This document shows, one piece after another, positions 19,291-26,489 of a DNA stretch of 64,000 nt. The stretch lies in the NCBI RefSeq assembly GCF_900091605.1, contig NZ_FMCQ01000006.1:357940-421939 (forward strand), in the 5' to 3' direction. The notes beneath the pieces are model-generated. The model saw nothing but the letters and a program-made list of their open reading frames with translations, did no database searches and was not told the DNA's origin. The position numbers and the translations under genes are program-made. Source of the DNA: Micromonospora tulbaghiae. Its GTDB lineage: Bacteria; Actinomycetota; Actinomycetes; Mycobacteriales; Micromonosporaceae. How positions within the stretch are numbered: position 1 is the first letter of the stretch; each line of letters starts with the position of its first letter.

Positions 19291-20304
19291 GTGATCTTCG
19301 AGAAGGTGGTGCGGCCCCGGCTGTTCTCGCTCGCGGGCGGGGACGCGGAGGGGGCGCACGAGTGGACGCTGGCGCGGCTGGCCACTGTGTCGCGGCAGCC
19401 GGCGGTGCTCGCCGCGCTGCGGGCGGCGTACTTCCGGCCGGCGCCGCGCACCGTGTTCGGGGTGCGCTTCCCCAACCCGGTCGGACTGGCGGCCGGCATG
19501 GACAAGAACGGACTCGCGTTGCCGGCCTGGCCGGCGCTGGGCTTCGGCTTCGTCGAGGTCGGCACCGTGACCGCGCACGCCCAGCCGGGCAACCCCCGAC
19601 CCCGGCTGTTCCGGCTGCGCGACAGCGAAGCGGTGATCAACCGGATGGGCTTCAACAACGCGGGCGCGGCGGCGCTCGCGGACCGGCTGGCCGCGTTGCC
19701 GCGCCCGCTCGGCGTGCCGCTGGGCATCTCGCTCGGCAAGTCCAAGGTGACACCGCTGGACGAGGCGGTCGAGGACTACCTCGCCTCCTACCGGGCGCTC
19801 AAGGAGCACGGCGACTACTTCGCGGTGAACGTGTCCTCACCGAACACCCCGGGTCTGCGGTCGCTTCAGGACCGGTCCCATCTGGACGCGCTGCTCGCCG
19901 CGCTGGTGGGGGAGAAGCCGGTGCTGGTGAAGATCGCCCCGGACCTGACCGAGCCGGCCGTGGCCGAGCTGCTGGAGGTGTGCCTCGACCGGGGCGCGGC
20001 CGGGGTCATCGCCACCAACACCACGCTCGCCCGTGACGGGCTCGCCCCGGCCGACCGGGAGCGCGCCGCCGAGGCCGGCGGGCTGTCCGGCCGGCCGCTG
20101 ACCGCCCGGGCCCGGGAGATGGTCGCCTTCGTGCACCGGGAGACCGGGGGACGGCTGCCCGTGATCGGGGTGGGCGGCATCCTCCACCCCGACGACGCCA
20201 GCCGCATGTTCGACGCCGGCGCCGCCCTGCTCCAGCTCTACACCGGCTTCATCTACCGGGGCCCCGCCCTGACCCGAGCCATAACCCGGACCACCCGACC
20301 CTGA
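19291..20304 (+). CDS. pyrD: dihydroorotate dehydrogenase, quinone type (class 2)
   Basis: 337 aa. Oxidises dihydroorotate to orotate at the membrane with FMN and quinone. N-terminal helix region, then NPVGLAAGMDKNG, NRMGFNNAG, the active-site segment NVSSPNTPGLRSLQD (Ser base, as in class 2), ATNTTLARDG, and FMN phosphate loops VGVGGILHPDDA and LYTGFIYRG. GTG 19291 follows GGGGTGGGG (19281-19289). Separated from carB by hairpin H1, so expression may be uncoupled from the pyr operon. Confidence 0.94.
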   Translation: MIFEKVVRPRLFSLAGGDAEGAHEWTLARLATVSRQPAVLAALRAAYFRPAPRTVFGVRFPNPVGLAAGMDKNGLALPAWPALGFGFVEVGTVTAHAQPGNPRPRLFRLRDSEAVINRMGFNNAGAAALADRLAALPRPLGVPLGISLGKSKVTPLDEAVEDYLASYRALKEHGDYFAVNVSSPNTPGLRSLQDRSHLDALLAALVGEKPVLVKIAPDLTEPAVAELLEVCLDRGAAGVIATNTTLARDGLAPADRERAAEAGGLSGRPLTARAREMVAFVHRETGGRLPVIGVGGILHPDDASRMFDAGAALLQLYTGFIYRGPALTRAITRTTRP

Positions 20305-20328
20305 CCCACCCACCCCCTCTCGCACCCG

Positions 20329-20402
20329 CGCGATCTTGCACGTCCGGCCCCGGCACACCGCCTCATTCCGGGCGCGGCCGGGGCGGCAACTGCAAGATCG
20401 CG
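20329..20402. repeat. GATC-headed hairpin H2 between pyrD and bioA
   Basis: Outer arms CGCGATCTTGCA (20329-20340) and its perfect complement (20391-20402); an inner 7-bp stem 20347-20353 with 20378-20384. Two-part hairpin of 74 bases, located downstream of pyrD and 35 bases before the bioA start. Confidence 0.8.
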
Positions 20403-20437
20403 GGGGTGAGAGGGGGAGGGGTGACGGAGGAGGAGAC

Positions 20438-21712
20438 GTGACGCCTGAGGAGATTCTGGAGGCCGACCGGCGGCACGTGTGGCATCCGTACGCGGCCATG
20501 CCTTCCGCCGGCGCGCCGTACGTCGTCGACAGCGCCGAAGGGGTGCGGCTGCGGCTGGCGGACGGGCGGGAGCTGGTCGACGGCATGTCGTCGTGGTGGG
20601 CGGCGATCCACGGCTACCGGCACCCGGTGCTCGACGCCGCGGTGACCGACCAGCTCGGGCGGATGAGCCATGTGATGTTCGGCGGGCTCACCCACGAGCC
20701 CGCCGTACGCCTGGCGCGCACGCTCGTCGAGCTGACCCCGGACGGCCTGGAACACGTCTTCCTGGCCGACTCCGGCTCGGTGAGCGTCGAGGTCGCGGTG
20801 AAGATGTGCCTGCAGTACCAGCGGGCGCTGGGACGCCCGCAGCGCCGCCGGCTGGGCACCTGGCGGGGTGGCTACCACGGCGACACGTTCCACCCGATGA
20901 GCGTCTGCGACCCGGAGGGCGGCATGCACCACCTCTGGGGCGACGTGCTGCCCCGGCAGGTGTTCGCGCCGGTGCCGCCGCCCGGCTTCGACGCGGCGCC
21001 GGACCCGGCGTACGAGGCGGCGCTGGTGGAGGCGGTGGAGCGGCACGCCGACGAGCTGGCCGCGGTGATCGTGGAGCCGGTGGTCCAGGGCGCCGGCGGG
21101 ATGCGGTTCCACCACCCGCACTACCTGCGCGTGCTGCGCGAGGTGACCCGCAGGCACGGCATCCTGCTGGTGTTCGACGAGATCGCCACCGGCTTCGGCC
21201 GGACCGGCCGGATGTTCGCCGCCGAGCACGCCGCTGTCACCCCGGACGTGCTCTGCGTCGGCAAGGCGCTCACCGGCGGGTACCTGACGCTCGCCGCGGC
21301 GCTGTGCACGCCCGAGGTGGCGTGGGCCATCTCCGCCGACGGGGTGCTGGCGCACGGGCCGACGTTCATGGGCAACCCCCTCGCCTGCGCCGTCGCCAAC
21401 GCCTCCCTGGACCTGCTGCGGGCCGGGGACTGGGCGGGGCGGGTGGCGGGCATCTCCGAGGGCCTGCAGGGCGGCCTGGAGCCGTTGCGGGGCGCGCCCG
21501 GCGTCGCCGACGTACGCGTGCTCGGCGCGATCGGGGTGGTGCAGCTCGACCACGAGGTGGACCTGCCCCGGGCGACCGCCGCGGCGGTCGCCGAGGGGGT
21601 GTGGCTGCGCCCGTTCCGGGATCTCGTCTACACGATGCCGCCGTACGTCTGCGATGCCGCGGACGTGGCGCGGATCGCGGCCGGAGTGGCCGCGGCGGTC
21701 AAGGCCGGCTGA
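20438..21712 (+). CDS. bioA: adenosylmethionine-8-amino-7-oxononanoate aminotransferase
   Basis: 424 aa, PLP fold type I class III aminotransferase of biotin synthesis (KAPA to DAPA with SAM as amino donor). DRRHVWHPYAAM at the N-terminus and GMSSWWAAIHGYRHP are specific to BioA; the PLP Lys is in LCVGKALTGGYLTLAA; VEPVVQGAGGM and VFDEIATGFGRTGRMFA are cofactor contacts. GTG 20438 follows GGAGGAGGAG. It stands alone between pyrD and pyrF with no bioB/D/F nearby. Confidence 0.92.
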   Translation: MTPEEILEADRRHVWHPYAAMPSAGAPYVVDSAEGVRLRLADGRELVDGMSSWWAAIHGYRHPVLDAAVTDQLGRMSHVMFGGLTHEPAVRLARTLVELTPDGLEHVFLADSGSVSVEVAVKMCLQYQRALGRPQRRRLGTWRGGYHGDTFHPMSVCDPEGGMHHLWGDVLPRQVFAPVPPPGFDAAPDPAYEAALVEAVERHADELAAVIVEPVVQGAGGMRFHHPHYLRVLREVTRRHGILLVFDEIATGFGRTGRMFAAEHAAVTPDVLCVGKALTGGYLTLAAALCTPEVAWAISADGVLAHGPTFMGNPLACAVANASLDLLRAGDWAGRVAGISEGLQGGLEPLRGAPGVADVRVLGAIGVVQLDHEVDLPRATAAAVAEGVWLRPFRDLVYTMPPYVCDAADVARIAAGVAAAVKAG

Positions 21713-21798
21713 GCCCGGCCGGGTTCGACAGGGCGCGACGGGAGGCCGTCGCCGGACACGCCAGGCGGCCCGGAGCCGCCGGGAGAGGGAGAGACGCG

Positions 21799-22638
21799 AT
21801 GGAGACTTTTGGCACCCGTCTGCACCGGGCCGTGGCGGAACGAGGGCCGCTCTGTGTGGGGATCGACCCGCACCCCGGGTTGCTGACCGCCTGGGGCCTG
21901 TCCGACGACGTGGCGGGCCTGGAGCGGTTCTGCGCCACCGTGGTGGAGGCGATCGGTGACCGGGTCGCCGTGGTCAAGCCGCAGTCGGCGTTCTTCGAGC
22001 GCTTCGGCGCCCGGGGCGTGGGTGTGCTTGAGTCAACTATCCGACAGTTGCGAGATTTGGGAGCGCTCACTCTGCTTGACGTCAAGCGTGGTGACATCGG
22101 CTCGACAGTCGCCGCGTACGCGTCGGCGTACCTCGATCCATCCAGCCCTTTGTATGTCGACGCGGTCACCGCGAGCCCCTACCTGGGAGTAGGTTCGCTC
22201 GCCCCGATGTTCTCCACCGCCGCCGAGCACGGTGGCGGGGTCTTCGTCCTGGCGCTCACCTCCAACCCGGAGGGCGCCTCCGTGCAGCGCGCCGTGGGTG
22301 CCGACGGGCGCACCGTCGCGCAGACCGTGATCGACGAGATTTCCCAGCTCAACCGGGGTGCGGAGCCGCTCGGCAGCTTCGGTCTGGTGGTCGGCGCGAC
22401 AGTTGGTGAGACGGGTCACGATCTGGACTCGGTCAACGGTCCGCTGCTCGCGCCGGGGCTGGGCGCGCAGGGCGGAACGCCCGCCGGGTTGCGTACCGTG
22501 TTCGGTGCCGCGCTGCCGTCGGTGCTTCCGTCGTACTCCCGGGAGGTGCTCGGCGCGGGCCCCGACCCGGCCGACCTGCGGGCCGCCACCGAGCGGGTGC
22601 TGGCCGACTGCCGGGCCGCCCTGGGCACGGCGGACTGA
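21799..22638 (+). CDS. pyrF: orotidine 5'-phosphate decarboxylase (long type)
   Basis: 279 aa, the actinobacterial long form of OMP decarboxylase; last step to UMP. The catalytic Asp-Lys-Asp network is in LLDVKRGDIGSTVAAYA; substrate segments VGIDPHPGLL, VKPQSAFFERFG and VGATVGETG are present. ATG 21799 follows GGGAGAGGGAGAG. The part around 22020-22175 has noticeably more A/T-rich codons (TTG, ACT, CTT, CGA) than flanking sequence. Confidence 0.95.
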   Translation: METFGTRLHRAVAERGPLCVGIDPHPGLLTAWGLSDDVAGLERFCATVVEAIGDRVAVVKPQSAFFERFGARGVGVLESTIRQLRDLGALTLLDVKRGDIGSTVAAYASAYLDPSSPLYVDAVTASPYLGVGSLAPMFSTAAEHGGGVFVLALTSNPEGASVQRAVGADGRTVAQTVIDEISQLNRGAEPLGSFGLVVGATVGETGHDLDSVNGPLLAPGLGAQGGTPAGLRTVFGAALPSVLPSYSREVLGAGPDPADLRAATERVLADCRAALGTAD

Positions 22639-22680
22639 CTGACGGCTCGGTCACTTTGGGTTGATCATCGCGCGTCCACG

Positions 22681-22709
22681 TTGCCGAAATCTCCGTTGAC
22701 CGCTAGTTT
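22681..22709 (+). promoter_or_regulatory. predicted promoter of mihF
   Basis: TTGCCG (22681-22686), 17 bases, TAGTTT (22704-22709). Start expected near 22716, giving a leader of roughly 100 nt to the mihF GTG. This is among the better -35/-10 pairs in the window. Confidence 0.55.
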
Positions 22710-22813
22710 TCCCCGCGCTGGGAACCACGGACCCCTTTGGTTTCCAGCGACACCACGTTTCACAGATGCGGTGGGGCGCTCAGCCCGCCGTACTAGGGAC
22801 CTGAGGAGAACTG

Positions 22814-23131
22814 GTGCCGCTCCCGTCACTGACCCCCGAGCAGCGCGCTGCCGCGCTGGAGAAGGCCGCGGAGATCCGCAAGGCCCGCGCTGAGCTGAAG
22901 GAGCAGCTCAAGCAGGGCAAGACCACCCTCGCCACCGTCCTCGAGCGGGCCGAGTCCGACGACGTCGTGGGCAAGCTGAAGGTTTCGGCCGTGCTCCAGG
23001 CGATGCCGGGCATCGGCAAGATCCGGGCCACCCAGATCATGGAGAAGCTCAAGATCGCGGACAGCCGTCGCCTGCGCGGCCTCGGCGAGCAGCAGCGCAA
23101 GGCTCTGCTCGGAGAGTTCGCCGCCAACTGA
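22814..23131 (+). CDS. mihF: integration host factor, actinobacterial type (mIHF/sIHF)
   Basis: 105 aa basic nucleoid protein, unrelated in fold to HU/IHF. LTPEQRAAALEKAAEIRKARAE is the N-terminal helix; the DNA-binding helix-hairpin-helix is VSAVLQAMPGIGKIRATQIM, then ADSRRLRGLGEQQRKALL. Binds and bends DNA without strong sequence preference and is essential in mycobacteria. GTG 22814 lies four bases after GAGGAGA. First gene of mihF-gmk-rpoZ-coaBC. Confidence 0.95.
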   Translation: MPLPSLTPEQRAAALEKAAEIRKARAELKEQLKQGKTTLATVLERAESDDVVGKLKVSAVLQAMPGIGKIRATQIMEKLKIADSRRLRGLGEQQRKALLGEFAAN

Positions 23132-23156
23132 ACGGCCCGCCGTGTAGAAACAAGCG

Positions 23157-23708
23157 GTGAGCACGGATGACGAGGCGCGCTCGGCGGCTCGGCTCACTGT
23201 CCTGTCCGGTCCCTCCGGGGCCGGCCGGAGCAGTGTCGTCGAGGCGGTCCGGGCGCGCCTTGCGTCTGTCTGGGTGCCGGTGGTCGCCACCACCCGCCCA
23301 CCCCGTCCGGACGAACGCGACGGCGCCGGCCGCGTCTTCCTCGACGCGCCGGGCTTCGACCGGCTGATCGCCGCCGGGGAGCTGCTGGAGTGGTGCCGGA
23401 TCGGGCCGTACCGCCGGGGGGTGCCCCGGGCCGAGGTGCGGGCGCGGCTCGCCGAGGGGCGGCCGGTGCTGCTGCCGCTGGACCTGGCCGGCGCGCTGGC
23501 GGTACGGGCGGCGGCGCCCGGCGCCCGGCTGGTGCTGCTCACGCCGCCGGCGTACCGGGCCGACCCGGACGTCGCGGCCGTCTTCGCCCACACCGTGGCA
23601 CACGACCACACCGAGCGCGCCGCGGCGGAGCTGGTAGGATTGCTCGGTTCGTCCTTCCTGGCTCCGGCCCGACCGCCCGCGGGCGGCGCACGAGACGCAG
23701 AGGTTTAA
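23157..23708 (+). CDS. gmk: guanylate kinase homologue, diverged (P-loop Lys replaced, lid shortened)
   Basis: 183 aa against about 200-210 for active enzymes. Position between mihF and rpoZ is that of gmk. The P-loop reads GPSGAGRSS, so the Walker A Lys is Arg24 (codon CGG). The GMP-binding part keeps TTRPPRPDE and LLEWCRIG, but the usual Ser-Ser before TTR is V-A and the Tyr of the next strand is Arg (GAGRVFL). After VLLTPPAYRADP the usual Arg-rich lid (RGTE..RL type) is missing and the protein goes straight to the last helix. GTG 23157 has no clear Shine-Dalgarno. Either the enzyme tolerates these changes, or another gmk exists and this one has a different role. Confidence 0.8.
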   Translation: MSTDDEARSAARLTVLSGPSGAGRSSVVEAVRARLASVWVPVVATTRPPRPDERDGAGRVFLDAPGFDRLIAAGELLEWCRIGPYRRGVPRAEVRARLAEGRPVLLPLDLAGALAVRAAAPGARLVLLTPPAYRADPDVAAVFAHTVAHDHTERAAAELVGLLGSSFLAPARPPAGGARDAEV

Positions 23709-23711
23709 TTC

Positions 23712-23978
23712 GTGGGATCCATCGCCACCAACCCCGAGGGCATCACCAACCCGCCGATCGACGAGCTGCTCGAGAAGACCACCTCGAAGTACGCGCTGGT
23801 CATCTTCGCCGCCAAGCGCGCCCGTCAGGTCAACGCCTACTACAGCCAGCTCGGTGAGGGCCTCCTGGAGTACGTCGGCCCGCTCGTGGAGACCACCCCG
23901 CAGGAGAAGCCGCTCTCCATCGCCATGCGCGAGATCAACGCGGGCCTGCTCACCGCCGAGCCGACCGACCAGCCGTAA
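23712..23978 (+). CDS. rpoZ: RNA polymerase omega subunit
   Basis: 88 aa. Assists assembly of beta' in RNA polymerase. NPPIDELLEKTTSKYALVIF and AAKRARQVNAYYSQLGEGLL are the conserved core, PLSIAMREINAGLL the C-terminal helix. GTG 23712 is three bases after the gmk stop, with AGAGG upstream. Followed after 14 bases by coaBC, the common order. Confidence 0.96.
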   Translation: MGSIATNPEGITNPPIDELLEKTTSKYALVIFAAKRARQVNAYYSQLGEGLLEYVGPLVETTPQEKPLSIAMREINAGLLTAEPTDQP

Positions 23979-23992
23979 CCGCGCCCGCGCCG

Positions 23993-25201
23993 ATGCCCGC
24001 CGAGATCGTCCTCGGGGTCGGCGGCGGCATCGCCGCCTACAAGGCGTGTGAGCTGCTCCGGCTCTTCACCGAGTCGGGTCACCGGGTCCGGGTGGTGCCG
24101 ACCGCCTCGGCGCTCCGTTTCGTCGGTGCTCCGACCTGGGCGGCCCTGTCCGGCCGGCCGGTCGCCGACGACGTCTGGTCCGACGTGCACGAGGTGCCGC
24201 ACGTGCGGCTCGGGCAGCACGCCGACCTGGTCGTGGTCGCCCCGGCCACCGCCGACCTGCTCGCCAAGGCCGCCCACGGCCTCGCCGACGACCTGCTCAC
24301 CAACACGCTGCTGACCGCGCGCTGCCCGGTGCTGCTGGCCCCGGCCATGCACACCGAGATGTGGGAGCACCCGGCCACGGTCGCGAACGTGGCGACGCTG
24401 CGCTCGCGGGGCGTCCGCGTGATCGAGCCGGCCGTGGGCCGGCTCACCGGGCGGGACACCGGCAAGGGCCGGCTGCCCGACCCGGCGGAGATCTTCGCGG
24501 TGGCCCGCCGGGCGCTGGCCCGCGGCGTCGAGGCCGAGGCCGACCTGGCCGGCCGGCACGTGGTGGTCACCGCCGGGGGCACCCGCGAGCCGCTTGACCC
24601 GGTCCGGTTCCTGGGCAACCGGTCGTCCGGCAAGCAGGGGTACGCGTTCGCCCGCGCCGCCGTGGCCCGGGGCGCCCGGGTCACGCTCGTCGCGGCCAAC
24701 GTGGCGCTGCCCGACCCGGCCGGGGTGGACCTGGTCCGGGTGGGCACCACCGAGGAGCTGCGCGACGCCACGCTCGCGGCGGCCGCCGGCGCGGACGCCG
24801 TGGTGATGGCCGCCGCGCCCGCCGACTTCCGGCCGGCCAGCTACGCCAGCGGGAAGATCAAGAAGTCCGACGACGGTGTCGCGCCGGCCATCGAGCTGGT
24901 CACCAACCCGGACATCGCCGTCGAGCTGGGGCGGCGTCGCCGGCCCGGACAGGTGCTGGTGATCTTCGCCGCGGAGACCGACGACGCGGAGGCCAACGGC
25001 CGGGCCAAGCTGGCCCGCAAGGGAGCCGACATGATCGTGGTCAACGAGGTCGGCGTGGACAAGGTCTTCGGCGCCGACACGAACGCGGCCACCGTGATCA
25101 GCGCCGACGGCGCCGTGCACCGGTTACCCGAGCAGCCCAAGGAGGCCCTGGCCGACGCCGTCTGGGACCTCGTCCGTCAGCGGTTGCCGTCGCGTTCCTG
25201 A
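23993..25201 (+). CDS. coaBC: bifunctional phosphopantothenoylcysteine decarboxylase / phosphopantothenate-cysteine ligase
   Basis: 402 aa. CoaC half (about residues 1-185) is a flavoprotein that decarboxylates phosphopantothenoylcysteine; LGVGGGIAAYKACELLR and APAMHTEMWEHPAT are seen, the latter being the PxMNxxMW motif with His for Asn, as in mycobacterial CoaBC. CoaB half uses CTP: VVVTAGGTREPLDPVRFLGNRSSG then KIKKSDDGVAPAIEL with the Lys that contacts substrate. ATG 23993. A small hairpin follows the stop. Confidence 0.96.
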   Translation: MPAEIVLGVGGGIAAYKACELLRLFTESGHRVRVVPTASALRFVGAPTWAALSGRPVADDVWSDVHEVPHVRLGQHADLVVVAPATADLLAKAAHGLADDLLTNTLLTARCPVLLAPAMHTEMWEHPATVANVATLRSRGVRVIEPAVGRLTGRDTGKGRLPDPAEIFAVARRALARGVEAEADLAGRHVVVTAGGTREPLDPVRFLGNRSSGKQGYAFARAAVARGARVTLVAANVALPDPAGVDLVRVGTTEELRDATLAAAAGADAVVMAAAPADFRPASYASGKIKKSDDGVAPAIELVTNPDIAVELGRRRRPGQVLVIFAAETDDAEANGRAKLARKGADMIVVNEVGVDKVFGADTNAATVISADGAVHRLPEQPKEALADAVWDLVRQRLPSRS

Positions 25202-25209
25202 CGGTTGGT

Positions 25210-25230
25210 CGACCCGCGTTCGTCGGGTCG
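25210..25230 (+). terminator. hairpin after coaBC
   Basis: CGACCCG (25210-25216) pairs with CGGGTCG (25224-25230), 7-nt loop. Nine bases after the coaBC stop. No T-run, so a weak terminator at most. Confidence 0.5.
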
Positions 25231-25248
25231 CGGCGGAACGATGATGAC

Positions 25249-25254
25249 TAAACT
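25249..25254 (+). promoter_or_regulatory. -10 box (TAAACT) upstream of metK
   Basis: TAAACT with start near 25261, leader of about 38 nt. No good -35 box. No SAM riboswitch motif is visible in the 97-nt intergenic space. Confidence 0.45.
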
Positions 25255-25298
25255 GCCGCCGAGCGACCTTTAAAAGTCTTCACATGCTTAGGAGTGCC

Positions 25299-26489
25299 GT
25301 GACACGTCTCTTCACGTCCGAATCGGTCACGGAGGGCCACCCGGACAAGATCGCCGACCAGATCAGTGACGGCATTCTCGACGCGCTGCTCGCCCAGGAC
25401 CCGCACAGCCGGGTCGCGGTGGAGACGTTGATCACCACCGGTCAGGTGCACGTGGCCGGCGAGGTGACCACCAAGGCGTACGCCGACATCCCGACCATCG
25501 TCCGCGAGACCATCCTCGGCATCGGCTACGACTCGTCGAAGAAGGGCTTCGACGGCGCGTCCTGCGGCGTCAGCGTGTCCATCGGCGCCCAGTCGCCGGA
25601 CATCGCCCAGGGTGTCGACAACGCCTTCGAGCTGCGTACCGGTGGGTCGGAGAGCGCGCTGGACGCGCAGGGCGCCGGTGACCAGGGCATGATGTTCGGC
25701 TTCGCCTGCTCCGAGACGCCCGAGCTGATGCCGCTGCCGATCGCGCTGGCGCACCGGCTGGCCCGCCGGCTCGCCGCGGTCCGCAAGGACGGCACGATCC
25801 CGTACCTGCGGCCGGACGGCAAGACCCAGGTCACCATCGAGTACGACGGGCTGCGCCCGGTCCGGCTCGACACCGTCGTCGTGTCCAGCCAGCACGCGGC
25901 GGACATCTCGCTGGAGTCGCTGCTCACCCCGGACATCCGGGACCACGTCATCGCCCCGGAGCTGGAGGGCCTCGGCCTGGAGACCGAGGGCTACCGGCTG
26001 CTGGTCAACCCGACCGGGCGGTTCGAGATCGGCGGCCCGATGGGTGACGCCGGCCTGACCGGCCGGAAGATCATCGTGGACACGTACGGCGGGTACGCCC
26101 GGCACGGCGGCGGCGCGTTCTCCGGCAAGGACCCGTCGAAGGTCGACCGGTCGGCCGCGTACGCGATGCGCTGGGTGGCAAAGAACGTGGTCGCCGCCGG
26201 GCTGGCCGAGCGGTGCGAGGCGCAGGTCGCGTACGCGATCGGCAAGGCGCACCCGGTGAGCCTGTTCATCGAGACGTTCGGCACCGAGACCGTGCCGGTC
26301 GCCTCGATCGAGAAGGCCGTGGCCGAGGTGTTCGACCTGCGTCCGGCCGCCATCATCCGGGACCTGCACCTGCTGCGCCCGATCTACCAGCAGACCGCCG
26401 CGTACGGTCACTTCGGCCGGGAACTGCCGGAGCTGACCTGGGAGGGCACCGACCGGGCCGCCGACCTCAAGTCGGCCGCGGGAGCCTGA
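25299..26489 (+). CDS. metK: S-adenosylmethionine synthetase
   Basis: 396 aa. Makes SAM from ATP and methionine. TRLFTSESVTEGHPDKI (ATP site His and Asp), GAGDQGMMFGFA with the K+/PPi elements, GGPMGDAGLTGRKIIVDTYG and GGGAFSGKDPSKVDRS are all intact. GTG 25299 is taken because GGAG (25291-25294) precedes it and the family start TRLFTSES follows; an in-frame ATG at 25284 would add five residues and bury that site. A strong hairpin follows 14 bases after the stop. Confidence 0.96.
   Translation: MTRLFTSESVTEGHPDKIADQISDGILDALLAQDPHSRVAVETLITTGQVHVAGEVTTKAYADIPTIVRETILGIGYDSSKKGFDGASCGVSVSIGAQSPDIAQGVDNAFELRTGGSESALDAQGAGDQGMMFGFACSETPELMPLPIALAHRLARRLAAVRKDGTIPYLRPDGKTQVTIEYDGLRPVRLDTVVVSSQHAADISLESLLTPDIRDHVIAPELEGLGLETEGYRLLVNPTGRFEIGGPMGDAGLTGRKIIVDTYGGYARHGGGAFSGKDPSKVDRSAAYAMRWVAKNVVAAGLAERCEAQVAYAIGKAHPVSLFIETFGTETVPVASIEKAVAEVFDLRPAAIIRDLHLLRPIYQQTAAYGHFGRELPELTWEGTDRAADLKSAAGA

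Noticed and set aside
25202..25298. SAM riboswitch upstream of metK
   Set aside because: The 97-nt space holds a small hairpin and a promoter but none of the conserved SAM-I, SAM-II or SAM-IV core sequences that I can recognise.
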